Shown here one piece after another: positions 1 through 8,486 of a stretch of DNA of 43,230 nt. The number at the start of each line of letters is the position of its first letter. Position 1 is the first letter of the stretch. A program made the position numbers and the translations under genes. This DNA comes from Muribaculaceae bacterium (lineage in GTDB: Bacteria > Bacteroidota > Bacteroidia > Bacteroidales > Muribaculaceae): positions 1-43,230 of the forward strand of contig JAGAUV010000076.1 of the NCBI GenBank assembly GCA_017620635.1, given 5' to 3'. The notes below the pieces were generated by a model. The model saw nothing but the letters and a program-made list of their open reading frames with translations. It made no database searches and was not told the DNA's origin.

Positions 1-2222
1 CGAAAATGCTCAGTAGAGAGGCTGACCGAAAGCTGATAGGAATCGCGGAGATCAGGGTTGCCCATGCTTATGTTGAGAGGATCGGTGTTATTGACCCGGT
101 CTACAATGCTGAGTAAGGGAGCCATCGCCGGCTCGAGCGATACTGCAATTCCCGGCATTGAAAACCATCCGTCTTCAGGCTTATAATTATAAAATACACG
201 GGCGCGGAAACCGGGTTTTACATTGTTCCGTTTTATGGTTTCCAGTTTGTCAAGGGCGGGCCATTGATAATGCATTATCCTCGACCATATATTTATTGGT
301 ATCGATGTGTTTATAGTTATCTCCTTGTCTTCAGCAAGTTTAATGTTATTATGGTATTTTGGATCAATACGGTGGCGGTGCTCGTCGTATCTGTAAATAT
401 TGCTTTGGTCCGCATCTATAAATGGAGCATATTCTCTCATCGACGGCAACTGGCTTATGGGAGAATCGAAATCAAAGCCGGTCTCCTCGTCAAGCATATA
501 AAGTATTGAAGTTCTCCGTTCTGCCAAAAAGGAATACTCGTAAGTAAGATCGAAATATCGGAAATCAGAGTTGAAAAATCTGACATACTGGGCTTTGACA
601 GAAGCCCTTTTATCCCAGTGGGGATTGCCACGGAATATCTGTCGGGCACGTTCGCCGGGCATTGATGCAGCTGAATAATCGATGCTGTATTGATTTGCAG
701 TAGCCGATTCCCGGTTGTGATAGCTGGCACTGGTAACGACCGATAGTGACTGCCGGTGCTTCGGATTTTTGGAGATAGCTATAAAAGCAGAGGCCTCAAA
801 GCCTGCATTAATACTCTTGCTGTTTTCTATTGATTCATACAGTCTGCGGTTTATGAAGTGACTCGACAGTGTATCGCCGGTGTTGTAGATATTCTTTACC
901 ATCTGCTCGGAAATGTCGCGTATCTCACGGCTGAACAGTGCCTGAGTCGATGTTTCATTCACATCCGACTTATTATACGAGAAATTCGGATTAAAGTAAA
1001 GATTAACCTTATCGGCTATCCTGTAATTGAGTTTATGGCTTGTCGAGATACTCCGGTAGTGATCTTTACTATTTCCCCAGGAGTACTCGTATGTATCGCC
1101 GGTGTCAAAAAAATTTTGCGTGTTTCTGTTGGTTGAGATTGAATGATTGTCTCGGCTATATTTCACATCTCCCCTTAGTCTCCACTTTTCTTCCGGTCCT
1201 TCGGCACTATAGGTCACACCTCCAAAAATACGGTCTAAAATGCCTATCGCCATGTCAGCAGGCGACCAGGAGCCGTCTCCGCTGCCCGGCTCTCTCATGT
1301 CGCTCAGATTATTTGCACCGCCATAAGCCGTTATCGATGCGTTGTCGCTATACCACATGCCAAATAACTTGCCGAGATAGCGCTCTTCCGAGCCATAGCC
1401 CCCTTCGGTATTCACTATCCAGCCATTGGCATACTCGCGTTTGAGTCGAACATCCATCACATATTGCGTGTCGCCGGCAAGCTTCGCTCCTAACAGTTTG
1501 CTGTTGTTTCCAAGTTTGTCGTAGACCGCGATATTCTTCACTGTGTAGGCCGACAGGTTTTCGAGCATCAGTTCATTATCGCCGTTAAAGAGGTCTCGGC
1601 TGTTGAGCAGGAGTCTTTCTACATATTTTCCGTTGCAATAGATGCGACCGTCACTTTTAAGCTCCACACCGGGCAGCTGACTTATCAGATCGTCGAGCAT
1701 CGAAGACTCCCCGATAAGAAAAGCGTCGGCATTATATATCAGTGTGTCGCCCTTGTGATAGAACATCACTTTCGAGGCTGTCACGGTCAGTTCATTGAGC
1801 TGTTCCGGTTCTTTGCGTTTCGGCCTCGACAGCTTGACCACAGGCAATTCTATAATATCCCGGCCTTCAGGTATTAAAAGCTCAAGCCACTGCGGCTCAT
1901 ATCTGCCCTGCTTGATAAGATCCTCTTTAAAATATTCATAATAATCACTCGATTGATCGATATTATCGATCCTTATAAGATATTTCGAGCCCGGTTTCGC
2001 ATCCTTCAATATACAATTGTGCTCCCGGTATTCTTTATAAAAGCTACGTACAAAACTCGTGTCCTCGGCATTATATAATTTCACATCAAGCAAGTATATA
2101 GTTCTATTCGTAAGTTTATCGATCGTCTTAAATTTGATAGTTACTTCTGTGACTTCTTCAGCCGAACCCTCTAAAAATCCAACGAACATTAACAGCAGAA
2201 ATAAGATGCGTTTTAAAAGCAT
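1..2222 (-). CDS. TonB-receptor-like outer-membrane beta-barrel protein, partial (C-terminus beyond the left edge)
   Basis: An uninterrupted minus-strand frame of 740 codons runs from the ATG at 2222 to the window edge with no stop. The first ~22 residues (MLLKRILFLLLMFVGF...) form a signal peptide. Residues ~25-150 are an N-terminal domain I do not recognise; a carboxypeptidase-regulatory-like beta-sandwich is more usual here. A plug-like segment follows, with LNELTVTASKV, LDDLISQLPGVELKSDGRI and LLLNSRDLF, then many alternating aromatic/polar strands typical of an outer-membrane barrel. The pattern matches the Bacteroidetes OMP beta-barrel family related to TonB-dependent receptors. Transport substrate is unknown. 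It lies downstream of a truncated cysteine-rich peptide frame on the same strand, so a role in peptide export or uptake is possible but inferred. The region is AT-richer than the rest of the window. Confidence 0.8.
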   Translation of the reverse strand, partial: MLLKRILFLLLMFVGFLEGSAEEVTEVTIKFKTIDKLTNRTIYLLDVKLYNAEDTSFVRSFYKEYREHNCILKDAKPGSKYLIRIDNIDQSSDYYEYFKEDLIKQGRYEPQWLELLIPEGRDIIELPVVKLSRPKRKEPEQLNELTVTASKVMFYHKGDTLIYNADAFLIGESSMLDDLISQLPGVELKSDGRIYCNGKYVERLLLNSRDLFNGDNELMLENLSAYTVKNIAVYDKLGNNSKLLGAKLAGDTQYVMDVRLKREYANGWIVNTEGGYGSEERYLGKLFGMWYSDNASITAYGGANNLSDMREPGSGDGSWSPADMAIGILDRIFGGVTYSAEGPEEKWRLRGDVKYSRDNHSISTNRNTQNFFDTGDTYEYSWGNSKDHYRSISTSHKLNYRIADKVNLYFNPNFSYNKSDVNETSTQALFSREIRDISEQMVKNIYNTGDTLSSHFINRRLYESIENSKSINAGFEASAFIAISKNPKHRQSLSVVTSASYHNRESATANQYSIDYSAASMPGERARQIFRGNPHWDKRASVKAQYVRFFNSDFRYFDLTYEYSFLAERRTSILYMLDEETGFDFDSPISQLPSMREYAPFIDADQSNIYRYDEHRHRIDPKYHNNIKLAEDKEITINTSIPINIWSRIMHYQWPALDKLETIKRNNVKPGFRARVFYNYKPEDGWFSMPGIAVSLEPAMAPLLSIVDRVNNTDPLNISMGNPDLRDSYQLSVSLSTEHF

Positions 2223-2279
2223 GATAATTAAATAGTTGTTGTAGCTCATTTTTATTTAAGGTTTTTAATTTTTATTTAT

Positions 2280-2288
2280 GCAAAGATA
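2280..2288 (-). promoter_or_regulatory. Candidate -7 box for the outer-membrane barrel gene
   Basis: On the minus strand the sequence reads TATCTTTGC, a match to the Bacteroidetes -7 element TAnnTTTG, 58 bases before the ATG at 2222. I see no exact TTTG -33 element at 19-20 bases upstream. The stretch between here and the stop of the cysteine-rich peptide frame (2444) is AT-rich and holds no other recognisable gene. Confidence 0.5.
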
Positions 2289-2443
2289 AAAAAAAATGAT
2301 TATCGGTCTGTTTTTTATAAAATTAAAATTATACTAAAGTTAATACTCAAGAGAAAGTGCATATTTTAGCTCAATCTCTTGAGTATTTCATTTAAGAATC
2401 TTCTATTTGGAATGAATAATTCCAAAATCACAAGTCCAGATAA

Positions 2444-2590
2444 TTAAAGTAAACCATCTATTTGGGAATCCTTTACATCATCCTCTTCTGAGTGTGGTCC
2501 GGTAGCATCAGTGCAATAGAGAGCTCCTCCTGTCCATTGATTAGTATCTTTTTTGCAGCGACCATAGGAAGTAGGAGACTGGCGCGGACA
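2444..2590 (-). pseudogene. 3' remnant of a small cysteine-rich peptide gene, 5' end lost
   Basis: The minus-strand frame ends with TAA at 2444 and encodes a Cys-, Gly- and Asp/Glu-rich tail (pieces: SYGRCKKDTNQWTGG, LYCTDATG, SEEDDVKDSQ). Codon choice looks coding and the tail does not resemble an antisense shadow. Its composition recalls C-termini of small exported Bacteroidales peptides such as the NVEALA or double-glycine-leader families; this is recollection of style, not a demonstrated match. Upstream of about 2590 the frame runs into sequence that instead reads as glycosyltransferase on the other strand, so the leader and start are missing. An ATG at 2629 would give 61 residues but has no leader-like N-terminus. 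It could be a real short gene, but a truncated remnant is more likely. Confidence 0.4.
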
Positions 2591-2609
2591 CGGCAAAGAG
2601 ATATGTAAT

Positions 2610-3608
2610 ATGCTTGACGCACATATCATTGACAGCTACCGGAATATATTTATGCTCAACCATTCGCCATGCGCCGATTTCATAAAAGCACTCAAAGAGC
2701 GTTTCCCAAAAACTAAAATTGTATTTACCGTCCATGATCAGGGTTGGTGCTCGGCTCTTTTGGGTAGCCGCAAGCTACTTGAAAAGATAATACTCCATAA
2801 CAAGCGACCGGCATCTATATCTAAAGCTACCTATCGCAATATTCTCGAATATCACAAGTCGGAAACCGATATATATGAGCTTGTCGATAAGGTCGTCAGC
2901 ATTTCGCCCTTTATGGAGAGCGTGATGAAAGATATCTATAAAGTCCCCGATCATAAACGTGCCATGATCTATAACGGCTACACCCGTTTCGCTGATAGGA
3001 AAATGCACAGGAAAACTGCACGAAGGATTCTCGGCATAGGCGATGACGAGGAAATTGTCGTTTTCGCCGGCAGACCTGTGAGACACAAAGGTATAATACC
3101 ATTACTCTATGCTGCACATGCACTCAGGAAATATCGGCCCAATCTGCGCTGCGTGATGTGCGGCGACATGGCTACATTCGCTAACTATGCACCTATCATA
3201 CGAAACAAGGCAAGCGCATTTATCTTTACAGGACAGGTACCGCGAGTTGAACTTCCTTTGTGGTATGCCGCAGCCGATATCGGCATTATGCCCTCGTATA
3301 GCGAACCTTTCGGCTACTCGGCCATTGAAATGGCCGATCGCGGCCTGCCTGTCATTGTTTCCGACGGAACCGCTCTGGCCGACATGTACCACGAGAGCGA
3401 GAATGCTTTCGTGGCCAAAATAGGCGATGATGTGACCAAGACCGATGTATTCGCCAACGAGATAGCACTTGCCATAGCCCGGGCGCTCGACAGCCCAAAA
3501 TCCACAATTAAACGTTTGAAAAAGAGAAACGACGAACTCATCGACACCCGTTACTCATCGGCAACAATGAGAGACGGCTATCTGTCTATGCTCCGTTCGA
3601 TTGTCTGA
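2610..3608 (+). CDS. Family-4 (GT-B) glycosyltransferase, N-terminally truncated
   Basis: The 332-residue product carries the C-terminal Rossmann domain of a GT4 enzyme: VVFAGRPVRHKGI at the start of the domain, FTGQVPR, and the donor-binding EX7E region PSYSEPFGYSAIEMADRGLP. The N-terminal domain is short; TVHDQGW occurs near residue 43, whereas comparable enzymes have about 100 residues before it. The protein-like reading continues upstream of the ATG (WRGHGKEICNM) to a stop at 2565-2567, showing that the 5' end has been lost. The layout resembles the TIGR04157 glycosyltransferases that accompany Bacteroidales peptide-maturation clusters; I am moderately sure of that. The next gene starts 24 bases downstream. 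Donor and acceptor are unknown, and the enzyme may be inactive. Confidence 0.75.
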   Translation: MLDAHIIDSYRNIFMLNHSPCADFIKALKERFPKTKIVFTVHDQGWCSALLGSRKLLEKIILHNKRPASISKATYRNILEYHKSETDIYELVDKVVSISPFMESVMKDIYKVPDHKRAMIYNGYTRFADRKMHRKTARRILGIGDDEEIVVFAGRPVRHKGIIPLLYAAHALRKYRPNLRCVMCGDMATFANYAPIIRNKASAFIFTGQVPRVELPLWYAAADIGIMPSYSEPFGYSAIEMADRGLPVIVSDGTALADMYHESENAFVAKIGDDVTKTDVFANEIALAIARALDSPKSTIKRLKKRNDELIDTRYSSATMRDGYLSMLRSIV

Positions 3609-3632
3609 CCATAACCATACAAATTCATCCTC

Positions 3633-5183
3633 ATGCGCGCTCCATTTCTATGCACCGTTTTAGATGCCCTCGATATTCCTTACAATCTCGACTTCGTCAA
3701 GAAACTTTCGGAGTCAGAGCCTTTTGGCAACAGTCTGTTCGGTCTTTCGCTCATGCTTCGTCGCTACCGTGTTCCAAATGAATGCGTTAAGTTTGATTAC
3801 AAAAACACCATATTGAAACGTGGTAGAAAACCATTTGTTGTTATCTACAAGGGGATGTTTGTTGTTGCTAAGTTTGATAACAATAGTTATGTGAGCTTAA
3901 AATGGCAATTAGGCAGCTTGTCTACCGTAAAAACAGAAGAATTTTTAGAGAACTGGGATGGCGTTGCTTTGATTCCCGAGCCCGATGCAGAGTCGAAAGA
4001 GCCCGACTATTCCTTACATCGCCGCCAGAGCTTTATCAACACACTCAAACGCCGGGGGCTGATAGGTCTCACTGCTTTTATGGTCGTTCTGGCTGTCGCT
4101 ACCAACAGCATGGCAGGGCATTGGATGTGGTGGTGTGTATTGCTGATCGATCTTGCGGCATCGGGCGTGTGCTTCATGCTGCTGCAAAAAGACTTACATA
4201 TAAAGAACCAGTTCGCCGACAGGATATGCGGTCTTGCCAAAGAAAGCCACTGCGAGGACGTCACTAACTCCGACGGCGGCACTCTGTTCGGTATCTTCAA
4301 GCTCAGCGAGGTAGGCTTTACCTTCTTTATCGTCAACAGTCTGTGCCTGCTCCTGTATCCTGCATCGATCCCGATAATGGCATTGACGGCTGCACTGGTG
4401 CTTCCGTTCTCGTTCTGGAGCATATGGTATCAGAAATTCAAAGTCAAAAGCTGGTGTGTGCTGTGTCTGTGCACTCTGGCTGCCATGTGGTTGCAGGCAC
4501 TTATTTTCCTGATCGGCGGCGAATACTCGCGCATTCACTTACACGCCGCACCTCTCCTATGGCTCTTTTCGGGCTATGGCCTTACCATACTGCTTGTCGA
4601 CAGAGCCATGACACTCATACGGGAACGCCTGAACATGAAGCATAACAGACGGATGCACGATCAGCTGAAGTACAATACAAAAGTGATCAACGCATTCCTC
4701 GACGATAAATCAGCGATCGACGTAAGTGACAAAGCTTGTTCATCGATAATATTCGGAAACCCTGAAGCCGATACACAGATCACTGTTTTCAGCAATCCCT
4801 ATTGCGGACCGTGTGCCGCCATGCACGCCCACATCAAAGACCTTCCCGGCTCCACCGTGGGTGTAAGATATGTGTTCACATATTTCTCGGAAGACCTAAA
4901 CGATATCAACAGATATATCATAGCCGCATATCGGCAACTCGGACCGGCAAGAACCTGGCAACTGCTAAACGACTGGTACGACGGCGGCAAGAAATCGGGA
5001 AAAGACTTCTTTGCCGGCATGAATCTCGACCCCGAAGCCCCCGAAGTCACAGCCGAATTTGAAAAGCATACCGTCTGGCGTAAAGACGACCGTCTTTTCG
5101 GTACTCCTACAATAATCGTCAACAGCCGCATTCTGAACAAACCCTACACCATCGACGACTTCCCCTACATCTCAAAAATGTAG
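3633..5183 (+). CDS. C39-like / VKOR / thioredoxin-fold fusion protein (membrane disulfide-forming enzyme)
   Basis: Three modules in 516 residues. Residues ~1-115 look like a peptidase-C39 fold (FGLSLMLRRYRVP, FVVIYKGMFVVAKF) without the usual catalytic Cys motif, so probably a non-proteolytic binding domain. Residues ~140-330 form a vitamin-K-epoxide-reductase-like membrane bundle with loop cysteines C199 and C207 and the active-site CVLC at 275-278. Residues ~370-516 are a DsbA/thioredoxin-like domain with CGPC at 391-394 and a cis-Pro loop (FGTPTII). VKOR-Trx fusions reoxidise the thioredoxin-like domain with quinone and so introduce disulfides into exported proteins. With a cysteine-rich peptide remnant nearby, the likely substrate is such a peptide (inference). 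No close neighbour follows; it converges with the nucleoside kinase gene. Confidence 0.85.
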   Translation: MRAPFLCTVLDALDIPYNLDFVKKLSESEPFGNSLFGLSLMLRRYRVPNECVKFDYKNTILKRGRKPFVVIYKGMFVVAKFDNNSYVSLKWQLGSLSTVKTEEFLENWDGVALIPEPDAESKEPDYSLHRRQSFINTLKRRGLIGLTAFMVVLAVATNSMAGHWMWWCVLLIDLAASGVCFMLLQKDLHIKNQFADRICGLAKESHCEDVTNSDGGTLFGIFKLSEVGFTFFIVNSLCLLLYPASIPIMALTAALVLPFSFWSIWYQKFKVKSWCVLCLCTLAAMWLQALIFLIGGEYSRIHLHAAPLLWLFSGYGLTILLVDRAMTLIRERLNMKHNRRMHDQLKYNTKVINAFLDDKSAIDVSDKACSSIIFGNPEADTQITVFSNPYCGPCAAMHAHIKDLPGSTVGVRYVFTYFSEDLNDINRYIIAAYRQLGPARTWQLLNDWYDGGKKSGKDFFAGMNLDPEAPEVTAEFEKHTVWRKDDRLFGTPTIIVNSRILNKPYTIDDFPYISKM

Positions 5184-5296
5184 ACTAATTCTCTATACGT
5201 CACATACCAAACAGTCGTCGCTCCGCGATTCGGCTCCGCTCGTCCTCGCTCGCGCATTCCGTGCTCTTGTTCCCCCGGGTGCTGCGAACGAGGTAA
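5184..5296. other. Convergent intergenic spacer rich in CTCG/CCGC motifs
   Basis: This spacer lies between two convergent genes. It contains a repetitive, pyrimidine-rich stretch at about 5217-5263 with recurring GCTCCGC, GGCTCCGCTCG and CCTCGCTCGCGC units. I could not draw a convincing strong hairpin with a T-run. It may be a short interspersed element or a transcription end region. Confidence 0.25.
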
Positions 5297-6961
5297 TCAG
5301 TATCTGAACGAGCTGCCGCCGAGAAATTCTCTCAGCAGGCTTGTCGACGGTATGAGCGCGGAGTTTATAGGCAGGAAATAGCTCAGGAACTTGCGCAGAC
5401 GGTATGCTTCGGCATATTCGGGTACGTCGTAGGGCACGGAGCGCAGTACGGTTTCGGCCTCATCCTTCATTACTCCGAGCTCGAAGAGCAGCGACGAATT
5501 GAACATCGAGTCGGCGTTTTCCTGATAGGGGAAGATCCATTTTTCTTCGCCGCGCCGTACACTCGGCCAGCGGCGTATGGTCTCTTCTGCCGATGTGCCA
5601 CGGTATTTGTGGTCGCGTATGATGCGGCGCAGAAGCCTGTTGTCGGTAGTTGGCACCCAGTTGTGATCGTCGATCGACAGTGTGGTTAGGGCCGACACAT
5701 ACACTCTGTATTTCATTATTTCGGGTATGTGGCTCGTCAGTTCCGGATTGAGGCCGTGTATGCCCTCTATCAGCAGTATTGAGCCTTTGCCCAGGCGTAT
5801 GCGTTTGCCACGGTATTCGCGGCGGCCGAGCTCGAAATTATAGGTGGGCAGCTCCACTTCCTCGCCGGCGAGTATGGCCGTGAGATCGGCGTTGAACTGG
5901 GCCAGGTCGAGGGCATAGAGCGACTCGTAGTCGTATTCGCCGCTCGTATCGCGCGGCGTGTGGTCGCGGTCAACAAAATAATCGTCGAGCGATATCATCT
6001 GCGGTTTGAGCAGGTTGGTCATAAGGTGTATGGCCAGTCGCTTGGTGGTCGTTGTCTTGCCCGACGACGACGGACCAGAGATAAGCACTATCCTTGCACC
6101 GCCCTCCTTGTAGCGCGATGTTATGTCGTCGCTTATCCGGGCAAGGGCCTTTTCGTGCAGTGCTTCCGACACATTTATCAGGTCGGCGGCACGGTGGTGC
6201 TGCACGTAGGTATTGAGCTCGCCGACGTCGCTCACTCCGACAATGCGGTTGAACTCCACATAGTCGGTAAAGGCCTTGTACATCTTTTCCTGCGCTATCG
6301 GCCGGGCCGGACGCGACGGATCGGCAGGGTCGAAAGGCAGGAGCAGGAATCCCTCTTTGTAGGGCTGCAGGTCGAATACCGGTATGTGCGATGTCGACGG
6401 TGCCAGAGCGCCGTAATAGCTGTCGGGAACGCCGTCGAGGGTATAGTAGGTGGTGTAGAGTTCGCGTATGGTGCGCAGGAGACGGGCCTTCGATATAAGT
6501 CCCTGCTGCTCGAATATGGCGCATACCTCGGCGGTAAGGTCTTCGTGACGCTCGAAGGGCAGGTCGCGCTCCACAAGGTCGTGGAGGTAATCCTTGAGTC
6601 TGGCCACAAGCTCGCCGCTCACTTTGTCGTAGCCCTCGAGGCGGCAGTAATAGCCATGCGATATAGAGTGCTCGATAGTGAGCTGTACGCCGGGCAGCAG
6701 TGCCGTAACGGCGCGGTAGAGCATCATGCACAGCGAACGGGTATAGACACGCGGACCCGAGCCGGTGGTACGGTACTGGAACTCTATCAGTTTGGGTTGG
6801 TAGAGGGCGAAGTCGAGAGCCTCGGTCTTGTTGTTGACACGGCAGCAGATAGGTTCGAAAGGCAGACGGCCCGATATCGACGCGGCTATGTCGGCAAGCG
6901 TGCTGCCGGCGTCGACTTCGAACTTTTGCTCTATATTCTTGCAGTATACTGTGATTTTCAT
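5297..6961 (-). CDS. Nucleoside (uridine-type) kinase with N-terminal TGS and tRNA-synthetase-like domains
   Basis: The 554-residue protein begins with a TGS-like domain (MKITVYCKN..., residues ~1-65). A region resembling the second additional domain of threonyl-tRNA synthetase follows (HSISHGYYCRLEG, ~70-200). The P-loop kinase domain starts at about residue 285 with the Walker A motif SGPSSSGKTTTTKRL, then LDDYFVDRD and LIEGIHGLNPEL as in uridine kinase/phosphoribulokinase enzymes. Family knowledge: proteins of this layout in Bacteroidetes and Firmicutes are annotated as nucleoside kinases, presumably phosphorylating uridine or cytidine for salvage in the cytoplasm. The role of the extra domains is not established here. 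It is the last gene of a six-gene operon; its ATG overlaps the stop of the preceding GT2 gene (ATGA). Confidence 0.85.
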   Translation of the reverse strand: MKITVYCKNIEQKFEVDAGSTLADIAASISGRLPFEPICCRVNNKTEALDFALYQPKLIEFQYRTTGSGPRVYTRSLCMMLYRAVTALLPGVQLTIEHSISHGYYCRLEGYDKVSGELVARLKDYLHDLVERDLPFERHEDLTAEVCAIFEQQGLISKARLLRTIRELYTTYYTLDGVPDSYYGALAPSTSHIPVFDLQPYKEGFLLLPFDPADPSRPARPIAQEKMYKAFTDYVEFNRIVGVSDVGELNTYVQHHRAADLINVSEALHEKALARISDDITSRYKEGGARIVLISGPSSSGKTTTTKRLAIHLMTNLLKPQMISLDDYFVDRDHTPRDTSGEYDYESLYALDLAQFNADLTAILAGEEVELPTYNFELGRREYRGKRIRLGKGSILLIEGIHGLNPELTSHIPEIMKYRVYVSALTTLSIDDHNWVPTTDNRLLRRIIRDHKYRGTSAEETIRRWPSVRRGEEKWIFPYQENADSMFNSSLLFELGVMKDEAETVLRSVPYDVPEYAEAYRLRKFLSYFLPINSALIPSTSLLREFLGGSSFRY

Positions 6962-7767
6962 TTTATTGAGGCTTTTTCGACATCAGTGTCTATGTCATGT
7001 GAAGGTCTGGCGGCCTGTCGCACCTCTTCTATCTTGGCGAGGGCGTAGAAACGGTACACGGCATCGTGGACCGAATGTATGAAGCCCGGCATGCCCATGC
7101 GGAATCCGCCTTTGAGCACATATGAGCTGAAGAAGCGGAAGGGAGGCTCGAAAACGAGGCGCCAGGGACGGTAGCGTTCGCGGCGGCGCAGCGATTCGCG
7201 GTCGGTGTACTGGTTCATCTTCCGTATCGAGGTCGACACGCTTTCGTTCGCCAGATGTATGTAGGCAAGGTCGGTAAGGTCCTTGGGTATCTTTACCACG
7301 GGCCCCAGATGAGAGGGCCGTGAATGTATCTCATAAGGCCAGTGTGCGCCCACACGGTTGAAGAAACGCAGTATATAGTCGGGATAGTAGCACCGCATCC
7401 ATGTGCCCATAAAATAGTTCTTGATAGGTATGAGGTATGCCCTTGGCTCGGCGTCGCGCTCTAATTCGGCATATAGAAAATCGGCGAGCGCCGGTGGCAC
7501 TATCTCGTCGGCATCGGCCACGATGACCCAGTCGTAGCTTGCCGCCTTGAGGCCGAAGTCGCGGTATGCCTCGGGTATGCGGTGTTCGCCGCGCTCCTTC
7601 ACTATCACACGGGCGCCGTGGCGCTTTGCAATGTCCACGGTGGCATCGGTACTCTCCATGTCTATGACAAGGATTTCATCAAAGCGTTCGAGCGCCGTCA
7701 GACACATGTCGAGATGTTCGGCGGCGTTGTATGTATGCACTATGGCTGTTATCTTGGGTCTGCTCAT
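6958..7767 (-). CDS. Family-2 glycosyltransferase, LPS core type
   Basis: A 269-residue GT-A enzyme. The N-terminus (ITAIVHTYNAAEHLDMCL) binds the nucleotide; VIDMESTDAT and VADADEIVPP supply the metal-binding acidic residues. The C-terminal half, with positively charged and aromatic segments (PFRFFSSYVLKGGFRMG), resembles WaaE/KdtX-like enzymes that add glucose to the inner lipopolysaccharide core. This assignment rests on overall similarity and on its position directly after a Kdo-kinase-like gene, with a 4-base overlap at both ends. It would act at the inner face of the cytoplasmic membrane. Sugar donor and acceptor cannot be read from the sequence. Confidence 0.8.
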   Translation of the reverse strand: MSRPKITAIVHTYNAAEHLDMCLTALERFDEILVIDMESTDATVDIAKRHGARVIVKERGEHRIPEAYRDFGLKAASYDWVIVADADEIVPPALADFLYAELERDAEPRAYLIPIKNYFMGTWMRCYYPDYILRFFNRVGAHWPYEIHSRPSHLGPVVKIPKDLTDLAYIHLANESVSTSIRKMNQYTDRESLRRRERYRPWRLVFEPPFRFFSSYVLKGGFRMGMPGFIHSVHDAVYRFYALAKIEEVRQAARPSHDIDTDVEKASIK

Positions 7768-8486
7768 TTTCTACCTCTCAATCGTTCTTTTAAGCGTCGT
7801 TTGCGCCACAGTTTTGCCTGGCGGTGGCGATAGATCTCCATAAGATCGTCGGCCAGCGAGGGGTCGCCGGCCAAAGCGGCGTAGCGCCGGGCCAGTGCGC
7901 GCTGGCCGGCCTCGGTGTCGAGTGTGGAGCCGAAGTTTTCGTATAGACGCCGGTGGTCGCTCACTCCGAACTCCATGCGGTTGATGTCGATGAGCGCGAA
8001 GCGATATGTGTCGTCCTCTTTTTTAAACAGTATATTGCCCTGTGTGAAGTCTTTGAAGAATACGCCCTTGCGGTGGAGACTGTACATGAAAGCGGCGAGA
8101 GCGTCGGCGAGAGCGTCGAAATCGGCGCGTTTCTCTATGCCTCTGAGCTCGCTGTAGCCCTCGAGCATGGCGCATACATAATACGACTGTCGCAGCAGTG
8201 GGCCTACTTTGTTAAGTATGTATCCGGCAGGCTCAGGCGTGTATATATCCATGCTCCCGAGCCTCAGGGCGTTCTCATAGGCACGCTTTGCCTTAGGACT
8301 GCGTAAGATACCGTATATCAGCCCCTTTATCACTCCGGGTACGGCGAAAGCCTTGACACATAGCCCGTCTGCTTCGGCCACGGTGTTGCGGCCGCGGTAG
8401 ATGATCTTTGCGTCGGACGGCAGTCCGTCGGCGGCCAGTCTCTCGAGGAGTGCGCCACAGTCAAAGTCAGCGTTAGTGACAATCAT
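7764..8486 (-). CDS. Lipopolysaccharide (Kdo/WaaP-type) kinase-like protein
   Basis: A 240-residue protein with a compact protein-kinase-like fold. Visible elements are VKAF (likely ATP-binding Lys), the catalytic loop HRKGVFFKDFTQGNILF with Asp and Asn in place, and LIDINRMEF as the metal-binding Asp segment. Such small kinases phosphorylate Kdo or heptose of the LPS inner core on the cytoplasmic side of the membrane. The basic C-terminal tail (RHRQAKLWRKRRLKERLRGRK in part) fits interaction with membrane lipid. It overlaps the upstream GT4 by 14 bases and the downstream GT2 by 4, implying translational coupling. The precise phosphorylated sugar is inferred. Confidence 0.75.
   Translation of the reverse strand: MIVTNADFDCGALLERLAADGLPSDAKIIYRGRNTVAEADGLCVKAFAVPGVIKGLIYGILRSPKAKRAYENALRLGSMDIYTPEPAGYILNKVGPLLRQSYYVCAMLEGYSELRGIEKRADFDALADALAAFMYSLHRKGVFFKDFTQGNILFKKEDDTYRFALIDINRMEFGVSDHRRLYENFGSTLDTEAGQRALARRYAALAGDPSLADDLMEIYRHRQAKLWRKRRLKERLRGRK

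Noticed and set aside
2223-2443. Possible CRISPR or repeat in the AT-rich spacer
   Set aside because: No repeated unit of regular spacing is visible, only A/T runs and one -7-like element.
2444-2629. Full 61-codon gene starting at 2629 on the minus strand
   Set aside because: The N-terminal part is antisense to the glycosyltransferase and does not resemble a leader; treated as a 5'-truncated remnant.
5960-7048. Long plus-strand open frame opposite the nucleoside kinase
   Set aside because: It lies fully antisense to a gene with clear TGS and kinase motifs. Its product has no recognisable domain; it is open only because of codon composition.
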